Assembly (NCBI GenBank): GCA_003646715.1
Contig: QMLL01000099.1
Coordinates: 1 to 6,485, forward strand
Direction: 5' to 3'
Source: Deltaproteobacteria bacterium
GTDB lineage: Bacteria > Desulfobacterota > Syntrophobacteria > B119-G9
Length of the DNA stretch: 6,485 nucleotides
Part shown: piece by piece, positions 1 to 6,048 of the stretch
Layout: every line of letters starts with the position of its first letter
How positions within the stretch are numbered: the first letter of the stretch is position 1
Made by a program: the position numbers and the translations under genes
The notes under the pieces: model-generated
What the model saw: only the letters and a program-made list of their open reading frames with translations
Told to the model about the DNA's origin: nothing
The model's database searches: none

Positions 1-153
1 ATTCCTTGTAGTCACACTGAGAATGTCCTATTCGAAAAATTCTATCTGCATTCAGTTTTTCTCCAACATGCAATCTTGATGCCCTTCTTGGAACTAAGTT
101 GCGTCAGAATGGCCTGATGACAGGGCATTTCCCCGTTTTTTCCTTTAGTGGAC

Positions 154-182
154 TTGACATACATAAGAAAAATAAGTACCTT
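154..182 (+). promoter_or_regulatory. Candidate sigma-70-type promoter for the yggT operon
   Basis: A perfect -35 hexamer TTGACA lies at 154-159. Seventeen bases later TACCTT (177-182) matches only three of the six bases of the -10 consensus. Transcription would start near 190, leaving a leader of about 50 bases before yggT. The -35 box and the spacing are good but the -10 box is weak, so this is a candidate only. Nothing else convincing is visible in 1-242. Confidence 0.4.
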
Positions 183-242
183 CGGGAAAAGGGGAAAAAC
201 GAGAAACACGGAGGCGCACTACAGTATCGTAAAGGATAAATC

Positions 243-545
243 ATGTTCGCACTGGCTTACTTTTTCAGCGCTCTCGCAACGGTAATCAATATAGTGTTGA
301 CCATATACATGTGGATTATCATAGCTCGAGCCGTATTATCGTGGGTAAACCCCGATCCATATAATCCCTTAGTACGCTTTCTTTACAGCGTCACTGAACC
401 GGTGTTATATGCCATCAGGCGAAGACTCCCTGTTTTCTTCTCTGGTATTGATTTTTCTCCGATAATTGTCATTCTGGCGATAATTTTCCTCCAGCGATTC
501 CTCGTGCCAACTTTGAACCAGTTTGCTATCCAGCTCGCTAGGTAA
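243..545 (+). CDS. yggT: YggT/YlmG family membrane protein
   Basis: This encodes a 100-residue integral membrane protein of the YggT (YlmG) family. The first hydrophobic segment spans about residues 8-32 and runs into the family signature R29-A-V-L-S-W-V-N-P-D-P-Y-N-P42. A short amphipathic stretch with T51-E-P53 and a basic R59-R-R61 follows. The second membrane segment spans about 71-90 and opens with the typical DFSPII. The length is normal for a single-repeat member. The ATG at 243 has AAAGGA at 231-236, six bases upstream. Family knowledge links YlmG/YggT to cell division, membrane organisation and, in plastids, nucleoid distribution; the exact biochemical role is unsettled. Placement 42 bases before a divIVA gene matches the ylmG-ylmH-divIVA order of Bacillus, but ylmH is absent here. 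Confidence 0.95.
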   Translation: MFALAYFFSALATVINIVLTIYMWIIIARAVLSWVNPDPYNPLVRFLYSVTEPVLYAIRRRLPVFFSGIDFSPIIVILAIIFLQRFLVPTLNQFAIQLAR

Positions 546-550
546 TTTAC

Positions 551-566
551 TTGTTAACGTAAACAA
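551..566. promoter_or_regulatory. 16-base near-perfect palindrome between yggT and divIVA
   Basis: TTGTTAACGTAAACAA is symmetric at 14 of 16 positions around a central ACGT. It fills much of the 42-base gap between yggT and divIVA and ends 21 bases before the divIVA ATG, just ahead of its AGGA ribosome binding site (577-580). The form suits a dimeric regulator's operator. AT-rich sequence can give such symmetry by chance, and no regulator is encoded nearby. Confidence 0.3.
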
Positions 567-587
567 TTTTGATAAAAGGAAAGAAAG

Positions 588-1088
588 ATGGATCTGACGC
601 CGTGGGATATAGAAGAAAAGAAATTCAGAAAGTGTTTCCGGGGATTAGACGAGCACGAAGTAAAAGCTTTTCTCTCTCAGATCAGTGCACAGCTGGCAGA
701 GTTGATTTCTGAGAACAAAAAATTAAAAACCGAGCTAAGGGAAAAGGAAACAATTATTAAAGAATACAAAGAGAGAGAAAACCTTCTCCGTAATACACTT
801 GTAAGTGCTCAGCAATCCGCAGAACAAATCAGAGCGAACGCCGAAAAAGAAGCCCAGATAATTATAGCTGAGGCAGAACTTGAAGCAGAACGAATTTTAA
901 ACAAGACTCAGCACAGACTCGCTCAAATCCACGAGGATATCATAGAATTGAAAAGACAGAGAACCCAGCTTGAAGTACGACTACGATCTACCATAGAATC
1001 ACATCTCAAAATGCTAGACCTAGAAAAGAAAGAAAGCATAGAAAGTGATGACCTGGAAGAAAAAATCAAATTTCTAAGGCAACCCTGA
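588..1088 (+). CDS. divIVA: DivIVA domain protein
   Basis: This is a 166-residue DivIVA-family protein, a cytoplasmic coiled-coil scaffold that recognises curved membrane at poles and septa and recruits partners. The N-terminal domain (1-35) is textbook: L3-T-P-W-D-I-E, then F13, then F17-R18-G19, and E24-V-K-A-F-L29. F17 and R18 fall at the same positions as the membrane-inserting pair of Bacillus subtilis DivIVA. A long charged coiled coil follows (about 32-147), including the AEQIRANAEKEAQ-like stretch at 78-90 that is typical of the family. The tail is acidic and then basic. The ATG at 588 has AGGA seven bases upstream. It follows yggT, as in Gram-positive division clusters, and is followed after 16 bases by the CBS gene, so all three are probably one transcript. 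Confidence 0.93.
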   Translation: MDLTPWDIEEKKFRKCFRGLDEHEVKAFLSQISAQLAELISENKKLKTELREKETIIKEYKERENLLRNTLVSAQQSAEQIRANAEKEAQIIIAEAELEAERILNKTQHRLAQIHEDIIELKRQRTQLEVRLRSTIESHLKMLDLEKKESIESDDLEEKIKFLRQP

Positions 1089-1104
1089 AACCGGGCTTAA
1101 CTTC

Positions 1105-1758
1105 ATGGGAACCCCACCCGACAGCAAGAAAAACAATTCATCAGGTGATTTTTCAGGTGATTTGGTCATTGAAGTTCCGTTTAATATTACTATCACCAGG
1201 CAAGATATTCTCGAAGCTCTTGCAAAATGGCCAACGCTTATTGACAGCACTCCTGAAGAACTTATAGAGATATTCAGGCTGGCACTGGAAAATGCCAAAA
1301 GGCGTAACCGGGATGAAGCGATAGTCAGCCAGGTTATGACAAAAAGCGTAATATATTTGAAGCCCACTACCACAATCGGAGAAGCTGCCAGAATAATGAC
1401 TTCAAGAAATGTTCATGGATGTCCTGTTGTGGATGAGGAAATGCGGGTCATTGGCATAGTAACAGAAAGCAACATTGCTTTTCTGGCTGGAGGAACCAAA
1501 AGTCCCAGGTTGAGAGACTGGTTTAGCGTGATCTTTGGAGACCAGAAACCAGCTGAAATAAACTGGAATGAAAAAGTATCCCGTATTATGTCACATCCGG
1601 TAATAACAGTTTTCCCTGACACCCCCGTGAAAGAAGCCCTCACTTTAATGCAGGACAAAAGAATCAAGACTGCACCTGTTGTCGACGAAAATAACAAACT
1701 GGTTGGTATTTTGTCACTTCACGACATACTTCATCAATTTTCAACCACGTGCAGATAA
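1105..1758 (+). CDS. Tandem CBS-domain protein
   Basis: This is a 217-residue soluble protein with a Bateman module. CBS1 spans about 77-126 (VMTKSVIYLKP, then HGCPVVDEEMRVIGIVTESNI). CBS2 spans about 161-209 (IMSHPVITVFPDTPVKEAL, then APVVDENNKLVGILSLHDIL). A linker at 127-160 joins them. About 70 residues precede CBS1: a polar Ser/Asn/Lys-rich start, a short beta-like stretch (VIEVPFNITIT) and two predicted helices, which I cannot assign to a family. CBS pairs usually bind adenosine nucleotides and regulate an attached or partner protein; no catalytic domain is attached here, so it would act in trans. The ATG at 1105 is the only start between the upstream in-frame stop (1075-1077) and the first helix. 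It has no clear Shine-Dalgarno sequence, so translation may depend on coupling to divIVA, whose stop lies 16 bases upstream. Confidence 0.93.
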   Translation: MGTPPDSKKNNSSGDFSGDLVIEVPFNITITRQDILEALAKWPTLIDSTPEELIEIFRLALENAKRRNRDEAIVSQVMTKSVIYLKPTTTIGEAARIMTSRNVHGCPVVDEEMRVIGIVTESNIAFLAGGTKSPRLRDWFSVIFGDQKPAEINWNEKVSRIMSHPVITVFPDTPVKEALTLMQDKRIKTAPVVDENNKLVGILSLHDILHQFSTTCR

Positions 1759-1769
1759 AGATGATTGTA

Positions 1770-1799
1770 AATTCGAGCCGTTGAGGCTACTTCCGAATT
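1770..1799 (+). terminator. Weak terminator-like hairpin after the CBS gene
   Basis: AATTCG-AGCC (1770-1779) can pair with GGCT (1785-1788) and CGAATT (1794-1799), with a GTTGA loop and an ACTTC bulge on the 3' side. It begins 11 bases after the CBS stop codon, where the forward operon should end. There is no strong T run behind it, only TTCAGTTT, so function as an intrinsic terminator is uncertain. Confidence 0.3.
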
Positions 1800-1913
1800 A
1801 TTCAGTTTAACAAATAGACTGCAATAAACCACACATGACATGGTAATCTGCTGTTGAAATTAGTAACTGTCTGCTCTGCTCGAAATCAATAAATTTCAGA
1901 TGCATTGTTTTTT

Positions 1914-3085
1914 TCATCTGTATGCTTGGAAAAGAGTTACTAATGGATCAGGAAAGTCTGTGATGTTGTATTCTTTCAATCCGAAGAGATCGCTCATATT
2001 TAGAGGATTATTTAAAGCGCATTAAAAAAGTGAAGTATTTTCAATGGACTCTACTAGAGCAGCTCTCAGATACCTCCCTGTCGCCAGATCATAGTACCTG
2101 AAGCAATTGTAATGCAATCCTGTTTCCTGGATGTAATTCTGTATGCCTGATCGAAGCTCTTGGCCAGATTTATCCCATTTCCAAAATCAAGCCCTTTCAT
2201 TGGAGCAAAATGAAGATACTCAATGCTTGAAGCTATTACCCTATCTTCCCCGTTTCTCGTGACGGTCACTCCCACTACTTTCCCCATATCATCAAACTCA
2301 TAGTGCACAATACGTTCGTCCGGATATGTCATAGATATATGATTCCCAGATCTGTCATAGCTGTAGCTCTTGACATTTCCTTTTGTGCCTGTTTCCTACA
2401 ATAGCTTCCCATTTTTATCATATTCGTAAGTAGTGGTTCTGTAAGGCTGGACAAGTTTCTAAAGCCTGTTGTACGCGTCGAAGACTCTGCTTGAGGTTTT
2501 AACAAGACTAATTTCGCTATCGAAGATTTCTTCTTTAACTCTCCCTCCTTCACTGTTCAGCGTGTAAAGAATCCTTCACTGCGATCAGTCTCTGGGCATC
2601 ATCATAGACGTACTGTCTGCTACTTCTGTCCTGGTAAGTTACAAGAGTGAGGTTATTATTGAAATCATAGCCGAATTGAATGGTTTTTCCGGCAGGGTCA
2701 GTAATGGAGGCTATCTTGCCGGAAGTATCATAGCTAAAGGAGAGAGTTCTGCCGAAAGGATCGCTTACGGTGCTGAGATGGCCGTTCTAAAAATGAGCGA
2801 AATTGTATTTCCGTTTGAATCGGTAAGGCTGATGAGATTACCGGTGGAATCGTAGAGCTCTTTTACTTGATCCACAGTAGTAAGCGTGTAGCTCCCGTTT
2901 TCGTTATGCATGAGTTTTTCTCTCGCTCCGGATTCAGCTTCTAAAGTATCGGAAGGAAAGTAAATCACTTGTCCGTCTTCACTGTGGCAGAAGATTTTAC
3001 CGTTCGAAAATGTCAAATACCGATCATATGTATCGCTCCAGCCGAAACCCAGAGATCTATCAACATATGATCTGCTGTTGTGTTT
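1914..3085 (-). pseudogene. Degenerate RHS/YD-repeat protein remnant
   Basis: Read on the reverse strand from 3085 down, the translation is an RHS core in pieces. It opens with NSRSYVDRSLGFGWSDTYDRYL (about 3079-3014). YD-type repeats follow, including SFSYDTSGKIASITDP, FGYDFNNN, QYVYDDAQRLIAV, TYEYDKNGKLL, SYSYDRSGN and HYEFDDMGKVVG. It ends with RYYDLATGRYLRA (about 2100-2063), the C-terminal hallmark NNPLNMSDLFGL and a 22-residue tail to a TGA at 1914-1916. The gene is dead: in-frame stops at 2787-2789 (TAG), 2459-2461 (TAG), 2396-2398 (TAG) and 2022-2024 (TAA), and frame changes near 2795, 2568 and 2137. At about 2137, SFDQAYRI jumps almost directly to ETGLHYN, so the usual intervening repeats are lost. 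The N-terminal secretion region is missing, with a stop at 3086-3088. Intact RHS proteins are large secreted or cell-surface polymorphic toxins or shells. Confidence 0.9.
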
Positions 3086-3124
3086 TTACAGTATAAAAAT
3101 GTCACGTCTAAATGATATATGATT

Positions 3125-3138
3125 CTACCATGAGGTAG
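3125..3138. other. Small hairpin between the methyltransferase and the RHS remnant
   Basis: CTACC-ATGA-GGTAG forms a 5-base-pair stem with a 4-base loop, 37 bases downstream of the methyltransferase stop. No T run follows on either strand, so I do not call it a terminator. The rest of 3086-3174 is AT-rich with nothing recognisable. Confidence 0.2.
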
Positions 3139-3174
3139 GCAAAATATAGGAGCGTTAGTATATGTTTGACCCAT

Positions 3175-3789
3175 TTACATCTTCTCGTAAAGAGCCATAA
3201 TGTTTTGTATCCCTACATTGGGATTCACCAGTTTCATGCCGTGGTATGACGGAAGGATCTTGCTAAAGCCATAAACAAGATATTTTGCACCCTTTTTTGC
3301 ATCACGAATGATCTTCTCTGCGAAAACGTCGTGTAACGTGATATACGTGTAAAACAGATCAACATCGCAGAAAGAGCAGCCTGTATGCTTAAACACTTGC
3401 CGTTCAATGGCCTCGGACAGGGAATCCCCCTGGAATAAGTAAATGTTATCCGGGGGAAGTTGGAGTAAATGCCTTTTCAGGGTATTTTCCAATTCCTTTT
3501 TTCGAACTTCATATTCTTCGAAGATCAGAGGTTCTATTTCCGTACCAATGGAATATTTGACGAGGTAACTGATGAAAACATTTACCCGGCCATCTCCACA
3601 TCCAAGATCCCAGAAGATGGTTTTCTCCCTATCAAGATATCCCTCTTCCATCAGGTCTATCACTGCATGGCGGAATTTAAACAGATCTGTTGTTTTACGA
3701 TATCCTTTGTTGCCTTCGTAACCTACTTTATATCTGTCAAAGAACTCCGAAATAGCATGTAAAGTTTTTTCCAGCTGTGAGTCAATCAT
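3175..3789 (-). CDS. Class I SAM-dependent methyltransferase-like protein
   Basis: This is a 204-residue protein with a Rossmann-type methyltransferase core. Motif I is FWDLGCGDGRVN (59-70), the SAM-binding glycine loop. GTEIEP (82-87) closes the second strand with E84, the expected ribose-binding acid. A long basic helix follows, then a QGDS turn (120-123) that fits motif III. CDVDLFYTYITLHDVF (141-156) fits motif IV, and AKKGAKYLVYG (164-174) fits the late strand. Residues 1-56 form a helical cap. No substrate-recognition domain is visible, so the target (protein, RNA or small molecule) is unknown; GDG followed by GTEIE resembles protein-modifying classes only loosely. The ATG at 3787-3789 lies inside the end of the upstream cysteine-rich gene (8-base overlap), with AGGAAACGGA just ahead, so translation is probably coupled. 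Confidence 0.84.
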   Translation of the reverse strand: MIDSQLEKTLHAISEFFDRYKVGYEGNKGYRKTTDLFKFRHAVIDLMEEGYLDREKTIFWDLGCGDGRVNVFISYLVKYSIGTEIEPLIFEEYEVRKKELENTLKRHLLQLPPDNIYLFQGDSLSEAIERQVFKHTGCSFCDVDLFYTYITLHDVFAEKIIRDAKKGAKYLVYGFSKILPSYHGMKLVNPNVGIQNIMALYEKM

Positions 3790-4312
3790 TTCCGTTTCCT
3801 GTTAAACTCCTGAGGAATTTCCTTACCGCTTCGTACAGGACAAATGTCAAATCAATTTCTTCTCCAATTACTTCCTGAAGCCTTACTAGCTCTTCCAAGG
3901 AAAGATTTTCTTCAATTTTGTCACAAAGAAAATTAACGCACAACGTGTGTCTGATTTTTAGCACGCATCCTTCCGGCCCGAGAAAGTAGCAACTTTTTTC
4001 GTCAAATCTGGACGCGGGCAGATTTACACCTGCAAGAAGATTTAGAAGCAACAGAACTGCGTCGTATCGGTTTTCAATCCCTGCTCCGCAGCAACTCCCT
4101 CCCTCCTCTTCATCGCATTGTCTGCATAGTTCGTTGATTCTAAGTTCCTGCATCACTTGCCTTGATGTTCGTGCCTTTTCGATGACTTCTGCAAGCAAAC
4201 CTCGGATATGCTTATCGTTCATGAGTGTTGTCCCTGCAATTCCGAAGAGATCTCGTGCAAGCGATATCTTATCCGTAATTTTAAGGTTTCTATGGTCGGG
4301 AGGTAATAGCAC
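3782..4312 (-). CDS. YkgJ-type (CxxCxxCC) cysteine-cluster protein
   Basis: This is a 176-residue protein whose middle carries eight cysteines in the arrangement of the YkgJ/CxxCxxCC family of putative zinc or iron-chelating proteins: C63-x2-C66-x7-C74-C75, then C108-x7-C116 (CYFLGPEGC), then C125-x4-C130. Family members are thought to bind a metal or Fe-S cluster; no reaction is firmly known. About 60 residues of predicted helix precede the cluster, and a helical tail (136-170) follows. The start used is a GTG at 4310-4312 with AGGA eight bases ahead; an in-frame ATG at residue 31 is an alternative that keeps every cysteine. It overlaps the methyltransferase by 8 bases, which points to a two-gene operon and a shared process. 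The spacing within the first group (CxxCx7CC) is longer than the family's canonical CxxCxxCC, so the assignment is family-level only. Confidence 0.8.
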   Translation of the reverse strand: MLLPPDHRNLKITDKISLARDLFGIAGTTLMNDKHIRGLLAEVIEKARTSRQVMQELRINELCRQCDEEEGGSCCGAGIENRYDAVLLLLNLLAGVNLPASRFDEKSCYFLGPEGCVLKIRHTLCVNFLCDKIEENLSLEELVRLQEVIGEEIDLTFVLYEAVRKFLRSLTGNGND

Positions 4313-4398
4313 TATCTTTGTCCTGAGCTTTTGAAAATTTATTAGAGAAATAATACTCTTGGTTTATGAAAAATCCAGGTTTTTTTAATAAGGCTAGC

Positions 4399-4427
4399 TT
4401 GACTCAATTCGATATCTCGAATATTTA
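4399..4427 (+). promoter_or_regulatory. Candidate promoter for the coiled-coil gene
   Basis: TTGACT (4399-4404) is a five-of-six -35 box. After a 17-base spacer comes TATTTA (4422-4427), which shares TAT with the -10 consensus. If real, transcription starts near 4434 and the leader is about 300 bases long, with the inverted-repeat element of 4508-4660 transcribed inside it. In AT-rich sequence such matches arise by chance. Confidence 0.33.
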
Positions 4428-4507
4428 AGAACAACAGACTTTAGTACTTAGGACTGAAGGGCTTGTAAGATATTATTTATGTTCATACAATAGGAAACTC
4501 CTGACAG

Positions 4508-4660
4508 GTCATTGTGAGGAGCATAGCGATGAAGCAATCCTCGGAACGACATATTTAAACGTTCATTTGGGTAATAGCAGGCGCAGGGCGTAGCGGCAAG
4601 AGATCCCACGCTTCGGTAGGGACAAGGATTGCTTCGGATGTTGCGTAGCCTTGCAGTGAC
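4508..4660. mobile_element. MITE-like element with imperfect inverted repeats of about 35 bases
   Basis: The left arm (4508-4540) starts GTCATTGTGAGGAGC and ends GAAGCAATCC. The right arm (4626-4660) starts GGATTGCTTC and ends GCCTTGCAGTGAC, so the inner ten bases are perfectly complementary, the outer seven differ at one position and the middles have diverged. The 85-base centre has no reading frame of note. ATAGGAAACT (4490-4499) and ATAAGAAACT (4663-4672) flank the arms and agree at nine of ten positions, a possible target duplication. From memory, short elements of this type are dispersed in many Dehalococcoidia and some proteobacterial genomes. It encodes no transposase. It lies upstream of the coiled-coil gene and may form a hairpin in that gene's leader. 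Confidence 0.72.
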
Positions 4661-4704
4661 AGATAAGAAACTTGACTAACAATATCGCAAATCTGTCCGT
4701 AATA

Positions 4705-4735
4705 AGAGGAATAAATGAAAAGCAGAAGGAGATAA
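4705..4735 (+). promoter_or_regulatory. Possible leader mini-frame MKSRRR ahead of the coiled-coil gene
   Basis: An AGAGGA at 4705-4710 precedes an ATG at 4715, which opens a six-codon frame (MKSRRR) that stops with TAA at 4733-4735, two bases before the ATG at 4738. The mini-frame runs through the AAGGAG ribosome binding site (4726-4731) of the main gene. It could couple or damp translation, or it may be chance; its length gives no statistical support. Confidence 0.2.
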
Positions 4736-4737
4736 AC

Positions 4738-5820
4738 ATGACGGCAAAAAATGGTACGCTGCCTCAGATGAGCATGAAAAATACCAAGCAAGAATTATTA
4801 GCAGCTTACAATGAGCTTCTCAAGAAAGTTCAGGAATCCCAAAAACGAGAATTGAAGCCTGAAAAGAAAATAAAAGAGAAGCAGGAACAAAAAATATTGG
4901 AAGAGGTTAGTGATATTTCTGGTGAGAAAATTGCCGTTACAATTCACGAGCTTAAAAGTAATATTGTGAACATGTTGACTGGAATATCGGAGAAACTTGA
5001 GGAAGAAGTTAGTAAGCTTGAGAAGGTGCAGAAAGCGATAGAAATAAAGGAGCGGGAACTTAAAGAGGTGTATGAAATTGAGAAGTCGGCCGCTACGCTA
5101 GCGGCATTGATAGAGGCTCAACGTCTGGAACGTGAAAAATTTGAACAGGAAATGGCCAGACGTAGGGAGCAACTTTCTGCAGAAATTGAAAAAACCAGAC
5201 AACAGTGGAAAGAAGAAAAGAAGAAGTTCGAGGAAGAACTAAAAGATCGTCGTGCCGTAGAAACAAAGAAACTTCAGCGTGAAATGGAAGAGTTCAGGTA
5301 CAAGTTTGAAAGGGAAAAACAGCTTGCTAGAGATAAATTTGAAGATGAAAAGGCGGCTTTGCTGGCCGAACAACAAAAAATCAGGCAAGAGATGAAGCTA
5401 CTAAAAGAGACTACAGAAAAAGAACTAGCTGAACGAGAGGAAAACATCTCGAAGAAAGAAAAGGAATTTGCAGAGCTCAAGGCTCAAGTGGAAGAATTCC
5501 CCAAAAAGCTAGAACGTGCTGTCGCTGAGGCAGTCAAAGAAGCAACTGAGAAAATAAAGACTGAAGCGAAGTTCGAGAAAGAACTCTTGAAAAAGCAATT
5601 TGAAGGAGAAAGAAATGTTCTTCTGGCAAAAATTGAGTCTCTCGAAAGAACGGTAAAAGAACAAAGTGATCAAATTGCTAAGCTCTCTGAACAACATGAA
5701 ATGGCATATCAGAAAGTGCAAGAAGTTGCGGTGAAAGCGATTGAAGGTGCATCAAAAGGACAGCAATTTACGGGGTTGCGACAGGTAATTTCTGAACAGG
5801 GGCAGGGTGGAGAAGCATAA
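4738..5820 (+). CDS. Long coiled-coil protein of unknown function
   Basis: This is a 360-residue, highly charged protein rich in Glu, Lys, Gln and Arg, with no cysteine, one tryptophan (W157), three prolines (P9, P41, P255) and no signal peptide or membrane segment, so it is probably cytoplasmic. After a polar N-terminus, residues about 15-60 and 64-325 have near-continuous heptad character. Notable segments are ELLAAYNELLKKVQE (19-33), EIEKSAATLAALIEAQ (113-128), the break at FPKK (254-257) and a non-heptad, probably conserved tail, AYQKVQEVAVKAIEGASKG (323-341). I do not recognise the family with confidence. Similarity to SMC or myosin-type proteins would reflect coiled-coil composition only, since there is no ATPase domain. 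I chose the ATG at 4738 because AAGGAG (4726-4731) sits six bases ahead; the same frame is open back to a TTG at 4672 without a ribosome binding site. It stands alone on its strand. Confidence 0.85.
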   Translation: MTAKNGTLPQMSMKNTKQELLAAYNELLKKVQESQKRELKPEKKIKEKQEQKILEEVSDISGEKIAVTIHELKSNIVNMLTGISEKLEEEVSKLEKVQKAIEIKERELKEVYEIEKSAATLAALIEAQRLEREKFEQEMARRREQLSAEIEKTRQQWKEEKKKFEEELKDRRAVETKKLQREMEEFRYKFEREKQLARDKFEDEKAALLAEQQKIRQEMKLLKETTEKELAEREENISKKEKEFAELKAQVEEFPKKLERAVAEAVKEATEKIKTEAKFEKELLKKQFEGERNVLLAKIESLERTVKEQSDQIAKLSEQHEMAYQKVQEVAVKAIEGASKGQQFTGLRQVISEQGQGGEA

Positions 5821-5851
5821 AGTAAGTTTAACCCCGTGTATTCTGTTTTTA

Positions 5852-6038
5852 GGAACCTCTGATAAATACGAGGAATTGCTCGGTTGGGAGAAGATAAGCG
5901 TAAAGTAGAAGCAAATTACTTCTCTTGTCATTCCGGCCGAAGCGAAGCGGAGAGCCGGAATCTAGAGATCCTTGTCTGGATGCCAGATCAAGTCCGGCAT
6001 GACAGATTTGAATACTAGTCTAATTAATGAGAGATTCC
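5852..6038. mobile_element. Non-autonomous TIR element, copy 1
   Basis: The left end is GGAACCTCTGATAA (5852-5865) and the right end is TTAATGAGAGATTCC (6024-6038), an imperfect inverted version. The element has no reading frame and contains the 79-base palindromic module of 5926-6004 and a small AGAAG/CTTCT hairpin (5907-5923). Its last 50 bases (ATGACAGATTTGAATACT onward) recur in copy 2. It starts 31 bases after the coiled-coil stop codon and may supply that gene's transcript end. End sequences of this kind recall IS5-group elements, but that is from memory. Confidence 0.62.
5926..6004. repeat. 79-base palindromic module with TGTCAT/ATGACA ends
   Basis: The module runs from TGTCATTCCGG to CCGGCATGACA. 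Inside are two hairpins: TTCCGGC (5931-5937) with GCCGGAA (5954-5960), and TCTGG (5975-5979) with CCAGA (5983-5987). GC-rich palindromes of this pattern are, from memory, dispersed in many unrelated bacteria. It is nested in TIR element copy 1, and its right end (AGTCYGGCATGACA) is also present in copy 2 without the left half. Confidence 0.72.
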
Positions 6039-6048
6039 TTTAATTTAA

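Noticed and set aside
21..239. Forward frame open from 21 to 239, with an ATG at 117 giving a 40-residue Lys-rich peptide (MTGHFPVFSFSG...), ending just before the yggT start.
   Set aside because: No ribosome binding site before 117, no recognisable family, and it overlaps the candidate yggT promoter. An open run of this length is expected by chance in one of six frames.
1074..1697. Two reverse-strand open frames across the CBS gene.
   Set aside because: They lie antisense to a clearly recognised CBS gene and have shadow-like, Ser/Ile-rich composition with no domain.
2329..2553. Reverse-strand 74-codon frame inside the RHS region.
   Set aside because: The YD-repeat motifs here are in a neighbouring frame, so this is an off-frame reading of the pseudogene.
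3469..3762. Forward open frame opposite the methyltransferase; a similar one at 4134-4334 lies opposite the cysteine protein.
   Set aside because: Both are antisense to genes with clear motifs and carry no recognisable features.
4555..4791. Reverse-strand 78-codon frame over the inverted-repeat element and the start of the coiled-coil gene.
   Set aside because: Most of it is translated repeat element and it overlaps a well-supported gene start.
5274..5721. Reverse-strand Ser/Phe-rich frames antisense to the coiled-coil gene.
   Set aside because: Complement of Glu/Lys-rich codons naturally yields open Ser/Phe/Leu-rich frames; no independent support.
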